NCBI RefSeq assembly: GCF_015864665.1
Contig: NZ_JADYWU010000002.1
Span: 248,001 to 312,000, forward strand
DNA length: 64,000 nt
DNA from: Salinibacterium sp. SWN167
GTDB lineage: Bacteria > Actinomycetota > Actinomycetes > Actinomycetales > Microbacteriaceae
Direction: 5' to 3'
Shown piece by piece: positions 28,345 through 36,840 of the stretch (positions within the stretch are counted from its first letter, which is position 1; each line of letters opens with the position of its first letter). Below the pieces are notes generated by a model. The model was not told the origin of the DNA, searched no databases, and saw only the letters and a list, made by a program, of their open reading frames with translations. A program made the position numbers and the translations under genes.

Positions 28345-28378
28345 GGGGGCTGGCCTGTGGGTCAGCCCCCTTCGTTTT
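28345..28378 (+). terminator. Hairpin between binding-protein and ATPase genes
   Basis: gggggctggcc (28345-28355) pairs with ggtcagccccc (28360-28370, one G-T pair), loop TGTG, followed by TTCGTTTT. A strong intrinsic terminator inside the importer operon would make the binding protein more abundant than the membrane complex. Confidence 0.8.
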
Positions 28379-28453
28379 GGACTAGTCTTCTGAGGCTATT
28401 CTTGAGAAACCCGACGACGGCGATGATGCCCGTCACAGTACTGAGGAGAGATT

Positions 28454-29968
28454 GTGAAGCTTGAGCTGCGAGGTATAACCAAGCGCTTCGGTGACCTGAT
28501 CGCGAATGATCATATTGATCTCACTGTCGAAGAGGGCGAAATCCACTGCCTCCTCGGCGAGAATGGCGCGGGCAAGTCAACGTTGATGAATGTGCTCTAC
28601 GGCCTGTATCAGGCTGAAGAGGGCGAAATTCTCATCGATGACGAGGTGCGTCACTTTGCGGGCCCAGGAGACGCGATGCGCTCCGGTATCGGCATGGTCC
28701 ACCAACACTTCATGCTGATCCCCGTGTTCACGGTCGCAGAGAACGTGGCGCTCGGCCACGAAGAGGTCTATGGCCCCGGGCTCCTCAACCTCGAAGCCGC
28801 CCGCACCCTCGTGCGCGACATATCCGCTCGCTTCGGGTTCGACATCGACCCGGACGCTCTCGTTGAAGATCTACCGGTTGGCGTGCAGCAGCGTGTAGAG
28901 ATCGTCAAGGCGCTCTCTCGTGAAGCTAAAATTCTGGTCTTCGATGAGCCGACCGCCGTGCTCACGCCTCAAGAGACAGACGAGTTCATGGCCATTATGC
29001 GCCAGCTCAAATCCGAAGGCACCTCCATTGTTTTCATCACGCACAAGTTGCGTGAAGTCCGCGAAGTAGCGGACCGCATCACCGTCATCCGCCTCGGAAA
29101 AGTTGTCGGCGAAGCAGACCCGAGTGCGAACAAGGAAGAACTGGCATCGCTTATGGTCGGCCGCGCTGTCGACCTCACCATCGACAAGGCTCCGGCGCAG
29201 CTCACCGACAACTCCCTCGTGATCGACAAACTATCGATCGCTGATGAACTTGGGCACCGTGCAGTCAAAGACCTCAGCGTCACGATTCAGGGTGGAGAGA
29301 TCCTGTGCATCGCGGGCGTACAGGGCAACGGTCAAACTGAACTGGCCGAAGCGCTGCTCGGCATGCAAGAGCGAGCATCCGGGTCAATTGCGTTGAACGG
29401 CATCGAATTGCTCGGGCTCAACGCCCGCCAAATCCTTGATGCCGGCGTTGGATATGTGCCGGAAGACCGCACTCTCGATGGTCTCGTCGGTGCGTTCTCG
29501 GTTGCCGAAAACTTGATGCTCGACCGTAGTGACGGGGAACCGTTCGTCAAGTACGGCACGTTGCAAACGGACGTGCTCACCGAGTTCGCGACCGAGAAGC
29601 TTGAAGAATACGACATCCGCGCTCAGAGCATTGGCGAGCTCGTCTCGAAGCTCTCGGGTGGTAACCAGCAGAAGGTAGTGCTGGCTCGAGAACTCAGCCG
29701 CGAGCTGTCGTTGTTGGTCGTTTCGCAGCCCACGCGTGGACTCGACGTTGGTTCGATCGAGTTTGTTCACGAGCAGATCGTTCGAGTGCGTGATCGCGGT
29801 GTGCCCGTGATCGTCGTCTCGACTGAACTCGACGAAGTCGTTTCCCTCGCTGACCGCATCGCGGTCATGTACAAGGGACAAATTGTTGGAATCGTGCCTG
29901 CGGATACCCCGCGCGAAAAACTCGGCCTCATGATGGCCGGCGAACGCATTACGGAGGAGGCAGCATGA
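28454..29968 (+). CDS. Nucleoside ABC importer, ATP-binding protein (two ATPase domains)
   Basis: A 504-aa ATPase with two cassettes, as in ribose and BMP-type importers. The first has Walker A GENGAGKST (about 38-46), signature LPVGVQQRVEIVKAL and Walker B ILVFDEPT. The second has a weaker Walker A (GVQGNGQTE) and signature LSGGNQQKVVLARE. The gene starts with GTG... ATG-like context GTGAAGCTT at 28454 after GAGGAGA, and ends in a 4-bp overlap with the first permease. Substrate is inferred to be nucleosides from the following cdd and deoA. Confidence 0.93.
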   Translation: MKLELRGITKRFGDLIANDHIDLTVEEGEIHCLLGENGAGKSTLMNVLYGLYQAEEGEILIDDEVRHFAGPGDAMRSGIGMVHQHFMLIPVFTVAENVALGHEEVYGPGLLNLEAARTLVRDISARFGFDIDPDALVEDLPVGVQQRVEIVKALSREAKILVFDEPTAVLTPQETDEFMAIMRQLKSEGTSIVFITHKLREVREVADRITVIRLGKVVGEADPSANKEELASLMVGRAVDLTIDKAPAQLTDNSLVIDKLSIADELGHRAVKDLSVTIQGGEILCIAGVQGNGQTELAEALLGMQERASGSIALNGIELLGLNARQILDAGVGYVPEDRTLDGLVGAFSVAENLMLDRSDGEPFVKYGTLQTDVLTEFATEKLEEYDIRAQSIGELVSKLSGGNQQKVVLARELSRELSLLVVSQPTRGLDVGSIEFVHEQIVRVRDRGVPVIVVSTELDEVVSLADRIAVMYKGQIVGIVPADTPREKLGLMMAGERITEEAA

Positions 29969-31251
29969 GCGAGCCAACACCACAGAAACCTGAAGACCAG
30001 AAGCCTGAAGACCTGAAAGCTGAAGAAGCGGCCGTGACAGAGACTGCCACGACCTCGGAAACAAATCAGGACACCGTCCGCTGGACGAATGCGTTCCGCG
30101 AAATCGCCTCGGGCAACGCACTGCTGTCGCTGCTCGCCGTCGTCTTGGCCATCCTGATTGGTGGCGTGCTCATTGCCTTCACCGATTCCGACGTGCAAGA
30201 GGCGGCCGGATACTTCTTCGCGCGCCCCGGCGATTTCTTCGCTGCTATTGGCTCTGCCGTCGGTGGTGCCTACCTGGCTCTCTTCCAAGGATCGATCTAC
30301 GACTTCCGTCGTGACGACTTTCTCTCGGCCATCAAGCCGCTGACACAAACCTTGGTCTTCGCAACTCCATTGATCGCCGCCGGCCTCGGTGTCGCGATCG
30401 CGTTCCGTGTTGGTTTGTTCAACATTGGTGGCCGCGGTCAGATCATCGTCGGTGCCGCATTCGCTGGTTACGCGAGCTTCGCGTGGGATCTGCCCATCGT
30501 CATCCACGTCACCGTTGCAGTGATCATGGGAATCATCGGTGGTGCCCTTTGGGGTGCGATTGCTGGCCTCTTGAAAGCTCGCACCGGCGCTCATGAGGTG
30601 ATCGTCACGATCATGCTCAACTACGTTGCCTACTACCTGATCAGCTTCTTGCTGCGTACCGACCTGCTCAAGAACCCTGGTTCCAACAACCCGAAGACAC
30701 CGCCGGCAGCAGAAAACGCGATTCTGCAGCCCATTTTCGGCGACGGGTTCAAACTGCACTGGGGCTTCGTGCTCGTGGTTGCCGCGACCGTTGTGGCCTG
30801 GTGGCTCATCGACCGCTCTAGCCTCGGTTTCAAGTTCCGCGCTGTGGGCCTCAACCCTCACGCGGCTCGCGTTGCCGGGGTCAAGGTTGAGCGCATCTAC
30901 ATCTACGTCATGCTGATTGCAGGTGGCTACGCCGGTCTCGCTGCGAGCACCGAGGTGCTCGGAACGACCACGAGTGGATTTACCTCTGGGGTCGATGCGG
31001 GAATCGGCTTCGATGCCATTACCGTTGCGCTCCTCGGCCGTTCTACTCCCTGGGGAACCTTCGCTGCAGGAATCCTGTTCGGCGCTTTCAAAGCCGGTGG
31101 ATTCACGATGCAGGCGTCTCAGGGCATCCCGATCGACATCGTGCTGGTTGTCCAGTCCCTCATCGTTCTGTTTATCGCAGCTCCGCCGCTCGTGAGGGCT
31201 GTGTTCCGACTGCCGCAACCCGGCGCTCGCGCAAAGAAGGTGGTCAGCTAA
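29965..31251 (+). CDS. Nucleoside ABC importer permease 1
   Basis: A 428-aa membrane protein of the BMP/ribose permease family. A charged Pro/Glu/Lys-rich N-terminal tail (about 1-45) is followed by eight to ten membrane segments. The EAA-like loop RTGAHEVIVTIMLNYVAYY and the segment GFKFRAVGLNPHAARVAGV are family hallmarks. It is coupled to the ATPase gene (ATGA overlap) and to the second permease (TAATG overlap). Confidence 0.92.
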   Translation: MSEPTPQKPEDQKPEDLKAEEAAVTETATTSETNQDTVRWTNAFREIASGNALLSLLAVVLAILIGGVLIAFTDSDVQEAAGYFFARPGDFFAAIGSAVGGAYLALFQGSIYDFRRDDFLSAIKPLTQTLVFATPLIAAGLGVAIAFRVGLFNIGGRGQIIVGAAFAGYASFAWDLPIVIHVTVAVIMGIIGGALWGAIAGLLKARTGAHEVIVTIMLNYVAYYLISFLLRTDLLKNPGSNNPKTPPAAENAILQPIFGDGFKLHWGFVLVVAATVVAWWLIDRSSLGFKFRAVGLNPHAARVAGVKVERIYIYVMLIAGGYAGLAASTEVLGTTTSGFTSGVDAGIGFDAITVALLGRSTPWGTFAAGILFGAFKAGGFTMQASQGIPIDIVLVVQSLIVLFIAAPPLVRAVFRLPQPGARAKKVVS

Positions 31252-32531
31252 TGACTCTCACCACAACCTCCGAAGTCAAGACTCACGGCGGATCGAAGAT
31301 CGACCGTCGTAGTTGGAAGCTCCCGATCGCTTTTGCGATTGTTTCGCTTATCTCTGGCGTGCTCTTCATCGGGTTCGCTGAGGACGCCCCCACCGGGTTC
31401 AACCTCTCCACGGGCACTGACCTGATTCAGTTGCCCATCGTTCACCTGCCTGCTCTGGCCACCGGTGTTATCGTGACGATCCTGACCGCGCTCATCGCGG
31501 TCGGCTCGGCATTCATGATTTCGAAGGATCGCGCAGTTCCTAAGTGGATTCCGATCGTGGGTGCGATTCTCGCTCTCACCGGCTTCCTCACGTGGGCTGC
31601 TGCCGATGAGACGCTTCGCGTTCCTGAACTGCTGGCTGGCTCGCTTGTGCTTGCCGTTCCACTCGTGTTCGGTGCTCTCGGTGGCGTCATCTCCGAGCGC
31701 GTCGGTGTCGTCAACATCGCTATCGAAGCCCAATTGCTGGCCGGTGCGTTTGTCTCCGCCGTCGTCGGAACCCTCACTGGCTCCGCATTCGCGGGACTCT
31801 TTGCGGCAGCTGTCGCCGGAATGCTCGTCTCGTTCTTGCTCTCGGTCTTCGCGATCAAGTACCTCGTCAATCAGATCATCGTTGGTGTTGTCATCAACGT
31901 TCTGGTATCCGGGCTCACCGGATTCCTCTACTCGACGTGGCTTACGGACAACCCCGAGCAGCTGAACAATCCTGAAGGGTTCTCGACGCTATCGATTCCG
32001 ATCTTGAGCGGCATCCCGATCATCGGACCGGTGCTGTTCAAGCAAACTCTGATCGTGTACCTGCTGTACATCATCGTTGCCGCTGTAGCCTTCGCGCTGT
32101 ACCGCACTCGCTGGGGACTGCGCCTGCGCGCGGTCGGTGAGCACCCCAAGGCTGCTGACACTGTCGGTATCAATGTGACGCTCACCCGCTTCTGGAACGT
32201 CGCCCTTGCCGGTGCGATTGCCGGACTGGGTGGAGCATTCATCACGCTGAGCCAGACAGGTCAGTTCGGCAAGGACGTCACGGCGGGCGCCGGCTTCATC
32301 GCTCTCGCCGCGGTGATCTTCGGTCGCTGGGATCCCATCAAGGCAACGCTCGCTGCGCTGCTCTTCGGTTTTGCCAGCAACCTGCAGAATGCTCTCAGCG
32401 TTGTTGGTTCGCCGGTGCCGAGCGAGTTCATGCTCATGCTGCCGTACGTGGTGACAATCATCGCCGTTGCCGGTCTGGTCGGAAAGTCCCGGCCGCCAGC
32501 AGCATCCGGAACACCATACATAAAGGGGTAA
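31251..32531 (+). CDS. Nucleoside ABC importer permease 2
   Basis: A 426-aa membrane protein with about ten segments, paralogous to the first permease. Landmarks are GGVISERVGVVNIAIEAQLL, NQIIVGVVINVLVSGLTGF and RLRAVGEHPKAADTVGI. Four bases separate its stop from the cytidine deaminase start, so uptake and salvage are co-expressed. Confidence 0.92.
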   Translation: MTLTTTSEVKTHGGSKIDRRSWKLPIAFAIVSLISGVLFIGFAEDAPTGFNLSTGTDLIQLPIVHLPALATGVIVTILTALIAVGSAFMISKDRAVPKWIPIVGAILALTGFLTWAAADETLRVPELLAGSLVLAVPLVFGALGGVISERVGVVNIAIEAQLLAGAFVSAVVGTLTGSAFAGLFAAAVAGMLVSFLLSVFAIKYLVNQIIVGVVINVLVSGLTGFLYSTWLTDNPEQLNNPEGFSTLSIPILSGIPIIGPVLFKQTLIVYLLYIIVAAVAFALYRTRWGLRLRAVGEHPKAADTVGINVTLTRFWNVALAGAIAGLGGAFITLSQTGQFGKDVTAGAGFIALAAVIFGRWDPIKATLAALLFGFASNLQNALSVVGSPVPSEFMLMLPYVVTIIAVAGLVGKSRPPAASGTPYIKG

Positions 32532-32535
32532 CGCT

Positions 32536-32952
32536 ATGACGATTGAGCCGCAATCTATTGACTGGGATGCGCTGAGGCTCGTCGCCACAGAAGCCCTTAC
32601 CCACGCCTACGTTCCTTATTCGAAGTTCCCGGTCGGCGTCGCCGCAATTGTCGACGACGGCCGGGTAATTTCGGGCGCGAACGTGGAGAACGCCTCCTAT
32701 GGCCTCACGCTGTGCGCCGAATGTTCCATGGTGTCAGCGCTACACATGTCGGGTGGCGGCAAGCTCGTCGCCTTCACGTGTGTTGATGGCAAGGGCAACG
32801 CCCTCATGCCGTGCGGCCGCTGTCGTCAGTTGCTCTTTGAGCACTCCGCTGATGGCATGCTGCTGGAGACGGTTTCTGGCATCAAAACGATTGACGAAGT
32901 GATCCCCGACGCGTTCGGGCCACGCACCCTTGAGGAGTACCGCGGTGAATAA
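32536..32952 (+). CDS. cdd: Cytidine deaminase
   Basis: Deaminates cytidine and deoxycytidine to uridine and deoxyuridine. The 138-aa tetramer-type enzyme has FPVGVAAIVDDGR, the catalytic zinc motif NVENASYGLTLCAECSMV (first Cys and Glu) and MPCGRCRQLLFE (second and third Cys). Directly follows the importer and overlaps deoA by 8 bp. Confidence 0.95.
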   Translation: MTIEPQSIDWDALRLVATEALTHAYVPYSKFPVGVAAIVDDGRVISGANVENASYGLTLCAECSMVSALHMSGGGKLVAFTCVDGKGNALMPCGRCRQLLFEHSADGMLLETVSGIKTIDEVIPDAFGPRTLEEYRGE

Positions 32953-34261
32953 CACAGCAGCAGAGCCAGCAATCGAGCGTTTCGACGCCGTAGACCTCAT
33001 CCACACCAAGCGTGACAAGGGTGTGCTGAGCACCGACCAGATCAACTGGCTCGTGGATGCCTACACTCGCGGTTACGTCGGCGACGAGCAGATGGCTGCC
33101 ATGACAATGGCCATCTTCATCAACGGCATGGAGCGCGAAGAGATCCGCGACCTCACCCTCGCCATGATCGCCAGCGGCGAGACGCTGAGCTTCGAAGGAC
33201 TGGGCAAGCCCACGACCGACAAGCACTCCACCGGTGGAGTGGGCGACAAGATCACCTTGCCGCTCGCGCCGCTTGTCGCTTCCTTCGGCGTTGCTGTTCC
33301 GCAGCTTTCGGGTCGCGGTCTTGGCCACACCGGTGGAACCCTCGACAAGCTCGAGAGCATCCCGGGCTGGCGTGCAGACCTCACCAATGAAGAGTTCTAC
33401 GCGCAGCTTCGCGGCGTCGGTGGCGTTATCTGTGCCGCAGGCTCGGGGCTCGCTCCGGCCGACAAGAAGTTGTATGCCCTGCGCGACATCACCGGAACCG
33501 TCGAGGCGATTCCGCTGATTGCATCCTCGATCATGAGTAAGAAAATCGCCGAAGGAACGTCGGCCCTCGTGCTCGATGTTAAGTTCGGCTCTGGCGCTTT
33601 CATGAAGGATGCCGATCGCAGTCGCGAGCTCGCCGAAACCATGGTTCGCCTGGGCAAGGATGCGGGAGTCAAGACTGTTGCGCTGCTCACCAACATGAAC
33701 GTTCCCCTCGGTCTCACCATCGGAAACGCTAATGAAGTGCGCGAGTCGGTGGAGGTTCTTGCCGGCGGCGGTCCCTCCGATGTGCGCGCGTTGACGGTAG
33801 CGCTTGCCCGCGAAATGTTGGCTCAGGTTGGCCACGAAGATGCGGATGTGGAAGCTGCTCTCGACAACGGCCAAGCGATGGATGCCTGGCGCGGCATGAT
33901 CTCCGCTCAAGGCGGAGACCCGGATGCTGCCTTGCCGCAGCCCAAGGAAAGCCATGTTGTTGTCGCCGAGCGCGATGGCGTACTCGTCGAACAAGAAGCT
34001 CTCCCGTTTGGTGTTGCTGCGTGGCGTCTGGGCGCCGGTCGTGCTCGCAAACAAGACCCAGTGCAGCACGCCGCTGGCATCGATCTGCATGCCAAGCCGG
34101 GCGACGCTGTGCGCAAGGGCGAGCCGTTGTTCACAATGCACGCCGACGAGCCTGCTCGTTTTGAGCGCGCACTTGAGTCGCTCGAGGGCGCTTACCGCAT
34201 CGGCGATGCCGGGGACACCATCCACGATGGTGGCCCGCTTATTGCTGGGCGCATCGATTAG
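32945..34261 (+). CDS. deoA: Thymidine phosphorylase
   Basis: Phosphorolysis of thymidine and deoxyuridine to base and deoxyribose-1-phosphate. The GTG at 32945 (438 aa) follows GAGGAG by six bases, whereas the codon at 32930 lies inside cdd with no site. The family signature around SGRGLGHTGGTLDKLESI, the phosphate segment KHSTGGVGDK and the C-terminal glycine-rich domain are present. It uses the product of cdd, consistent with a pyrimidine salvage operon. Confidence 0.95.
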   Translation: MNNTAAEPAIERFDAVDLIHTKRDKGVLSTDQINWLVDAYTRGYVGDEQMAAMTMAIFINGMEREEIRDLTLAMIASGETLSFEGLGKPTTDKHSTGGVGDKITLPLAPLVASFGVAVPQLSGRGLGHTGGTLDKLESIPGWRADLTNEEFYAQLRGVGGVICAAGSGLAPADKKLYALRDITGTVEAIPLIASSIMSKKIAEGTSALVLDVKFGSGAFMKDADRSRELAETMVRLGKDAGVKTVALLTNMNVPLGLTIGNANEVRESVEVLAGGGPSDVRALTVALAREMLAQVGHEDADVEAALDNGQAMDAWRGMISAQGGDPDAALPQPKESHVVVAERDGVLVEQEALPFGVAAWRLGAGRARKQDPVQHAAGIDLHAKPGDAVRKGEPLFTMHADEPARFERALESLEGAYRIGDAGDTIHDGGPLIAGRID

Positions 34262-34330
34262 AGCACGCCCCTGCATTCTGGCTTCGTAAGCTGAACGGTG
34301 GGTCTCATCCGCTGACGTAATGTTGTCTCA

Positions 34331-35848
34331 ATGACGACCGCGGATGAGACCGCCGCCAGCGCTGATCCGGCCCTGAGTGGCGCACACACTACCGAAACCG
34401 AAGCCGAACACTCGGCTAAGTGGCGTGCCTTCTGGGTGTGCGTGGTGGTTGCCGCCATCACGATTCTTGACCTCTCGAAGGTCAACGTGGCCCTTCCGTC
34501 GATCGAGGATGCTCTCGGCGCAACATCCACTCAACTGCAGCTCATCGTCTCGGGCTATGTGCTGACATTTGGGCTTGTTCTCGTGCCGGCGGGCCGCCTC
34601 GGCGATCAGCGTTCGCGCAAGAAGCTGTTTCTCGTGGGGCTGACGCTCTTCACTCTCGCCAGTGTCGCGTGTGCGCTCGCCCCGAATGCGACCCTGTTGT
34701 TGGTGTTCCGATTGTTGCAGGGTGTCGCGGCTGGCATCCAGATGCCTCAGGTCATTGGCCTTATTCAGCAGTTGTTCCGTGGGCCGGAGCGCGGCCGCGC
34801 TTTTGGCCTGTTTGGCGCGATGATCGGTGTTGCCACCGCCTTCGGCCCCACCCTTGGCGGGCTCATGATCGCGATTGGCGGCGCTGACGACGGCTGGCGT
34901 TACATCTTCTGGATGAATGTGCCTCTCGGCATTATCGCCCTCATTCTGGCGTGGCGCATTCTCCCCGCTACCTCCAAAGCCAGCTACGAGCGTCTCAGCC
35001 TCGACCCGGTCGGTATCGCGATCTTCGGTGTCACGGTGCTTGCGCTGATGTGGCCGTTCCTCTTTACGACGGGTGCTCCGACGGATGACCCGAACCGCTG
35101 GTGGTTGCTGGTGCTTTTTGTGCTTTCTGCCGCCGCTTTCGTCTCGTGGGAGCGTCGTTACGCAGCAGGGGGACGGGCGCCTCTCGTTCCGCTTCAGCTA
35201 TTCCGCATCAGCTCGTTCCGCAACGGAACGTTGCTCGCGACCGTGTACTTTGCGGCGATGCCAGCGATGTTCCTCATGACGACGCTCTACCTGCAGTTGG
35301 GGCTTGGTCTCGAACCCGTCTTCGCGGGGATGGTAACGATTGGTTTTGCGCTCACGAGCGCGGTGTCGTCGTGGCGCGGGGGCATCCTCGTCGAACGTTA
35401 TGGCCGGTCGCTCGTGGTGGTGGGGCTTGCGATCTTGCTCGTCGGGCTCGGGCTTCTCATGGCTGCCGCGATACTGACTCCGCCCCAGCTGACGCCCTAC
35501 GTCATGGCGGCAGCCTTGATTGTCGGAGGCGCCGGCGGTGGGCTCGTCGTTTCGCCAAACCAGACCCTCACGCTGCACGATATTTCGCCCGTCGAGGGCG
35601 GCCTGGCGGGATCCGTGGGGCAACTTGGCCAACGTATTGGCACGGCAATCGGCACCGCCGTAGCACTGTCGTTGTTTTATTCCACGCTCTATAACGAACG
35701 CAACAACGGCGACAGCACGGTCGAGCTGTACCACCATGCTTACGGCACGGGGATGCTCGCCACGACGCTGTTCTTCTCGATCGCGATGCTTATCGGTGTT
35801 GTCGATCTTGGCGCACGCAAGCGTCGCGCGCGTGCGCTGAAGGTTTAG
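34331..35848 (+). CDS. MFS transporter, DHA2-type (14 membrane segments)
   Basis: A 505-aa transporter with 13-14 hydrophobic segments. The motif A loop GRLGDQRSRKKLFLVG after the second segment and LLQGVAAGIQMPQVIGLIQ (motif C region) are typical of DHA2 drug:H+ antiporters. The last four bases overlap the stop of the convergent nucleoside hydrolase gene. Placement among nucleoside genes hints at a nucleoside or base-analogue efflux role, but that is guesswork. Confidence 0.85.
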   Translation: MTTADETAASADPALSGAHTTETEAEHSAKWRAFWVCVVVAAITILDLSKVNVALPSIEDALGATSTQLQLIVSGYVLTFGLVLVPAGRLGDQRSRKKLFLVGLTLFTLASVACALAPNATLLLVFRLLQGVAAGIQMPQVIGLIQQLFRGPERGRAFGLFGAMIGVATAFGPTLGGLMIAIGGADDGWRYIFWMNVPLGIIALILAWRILPATSKASYERLSLDPVGIAIFGVTVLALMWPFLFTTGAPTDDPNRWWLLVLFVLSAAAFVSWERRYAAGGRAPLVPLQLFRISSFRNGTLLATVYFAAMPAMFLMTTLYLQLGLGLEPVFAGMVTIGFALTSAVSSWRGGILVERYGRSLVVVGLAILLVGLGLLMAAAILTPPQLTPYVMAAALIVGGAGGGLVVSPNQTLTLHDISPVEGGLAGSVGQLGQRIGTAIGTAVALSLFYSTLYNERNNGDSTVELYHHAYGTGMLATTLFFSIAMLIGVVDLGARKRRARALKV

Positions 35849-36792
35849 AGCTTAGGGTCGCCGATGCGTTCGAGGGCGTCGACGATCATGCCCCAGAACT
35901 TGGGAACGTCGATATTGCGTGCGACCTGAGTCGTGCAGTCGTCGGGAGCCGGTGCGCGGAAGTCGGTGACGGTCATGCCGAGGGTGAGCGTTCCCGTGAG
36001 CTCGACGTTGAGGGGCACCTTTGCGGTTTCCATGATGGTCGGGTCGATCACAAAGGCGACGGCACACGGGTCGTGCACGGGAGGGTGCTCGAAGCCTTGA
36101 GCTTCGCGGTAGGTGGTGCCGAAGAATTCAAGAAGCTCGCCGACGAATGCTGCGGGAGCGGTGCCCACGGCGGCGATCGCAGCGGCGACGTCGTCGGTTG
36201 CAAGGGCGTCGTGAGTGACGTCAATGCCCACCATGGTGAGCGGCCAGGATTCGTTGACGACGATGTGCGCTGCTTCGGGGTCGATCACAATGTTGAACTC
36301 GGCGGTCGCGCTCCAATTGCCGACGTTGACGCCGCCACCCATCATGACGACCTGCTTCACGCGCTGCGCAATGCGCGGTTCTTTGCGCACGGCGAGGGCG
36401 AGGTTGGTGAGGGCTCCGGTGGGTACGAGAGTGACAGTGCCTGGCTCGTTCTGCATCACGGTGTCGATGATGAAATCGACGGCGTGACGAGCGTCCAACT
36501 CAATAAGGGGTTCGGGGAGCACGGGGCCGTCGAGACCGGATTCGCCGTGAATGGATTCGGCTACTTCGACTTCGCGCACAAGCGGGCGGTGGGCTCCGCG
36601 AGCGAAGGGCACATCGGTGATGCCGGCGACGCGGGCAACGGCTAGAGCGTTGCGAGTGACTTTCTCAATGGTCTGATTGCCCATCACAGTCGTGACTCCG
36701 AGGAGTTCGATGTGGGGGCTACCGTGAGCGAGCAGGATCGCAATCGCGTCGTCGTGCCCGGGATCGCAGTCGAGGATAATTTTTTCAGCCAT
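35845..36792 (-). CDS. Nucleoside hydrolase (inosine-uridine preferring type)
   Basis: Hydrolyses ribonucleosides to base and ribose. The calcium-binding motif ILDCDPGHDDAIAI is at the N-terminus, GGGVNVGNWSATAEFNI and DPEAAHIV follow, and the active-site His segment DPCAVAFVID is near residue 235. Three in-frame ATGs exist (36819, 36804, 36792); the last (315 aa) is preferred because the motif starts five residues after it and a TATGCT -10-like box sits seven bases upstream, suggesting a leaderless transcript. Divergent from the SAHH-like gene across a palindrome. Confidence 0.9.
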   Translation of the reverse strand: MAEKIILDCDPGHDDAIAILLAHGSPHIELLGVTTVMGNQTIEKVTRNALAVARVAGITDVPFARGAHRPLVREVEVAESIHGESGLDGPVLPEPLIELDARHAVDFIIDTVMQNEPGTVTLVPTGALTNLALAVRKEPRIAQRVKQVVMMGGGVNVGNWSATAEFNIVIDPEAAHIVVNESWPLTMVGIDVTHDALATDDVAAAIAAVGTAPAAFVGELLEFFGTTYREAQGFEHPPVHDPCAVAFVIDPTIMETAKVPLNVELTGTLTLGMTVTDFRAPAPDDCTTQVARNIDVPKFWGMIVDALERIGDPKL

Positions 36793-36801
36793 AGCGAAAA
36801 G

Positions 36802-36828
36802 CATATATGAAAACCCCATTCATATATG
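36802..36828. promoter_or_regulatory. 27-bp inverted repeat, candidate IclR operator in a divergent promoter
   Basis: catatatgaa (36802-36811), a 7-bp spacer and ttcatatatg (36819-36828) make a perfect 10-bp inverted repeat. It lies exactly between the divergent nucleoside hydrolase and SAHH-like genes, 13 bp from the latter's ATG. The IclR gene two genes downstream is the obvious candidate binder. Assignment is inferred. Confidence 0.6.
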
Positions 36829-36840
36829 TAGAGTGAAGAT

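Noticed and set aside
29767-31218. A 483-codon minus-strand frame opposite the importer permease
   Set aside because: Composition typical of an antisense shadow (polar, many Glu/Arg/Asp); the opposing permease is clearly real.
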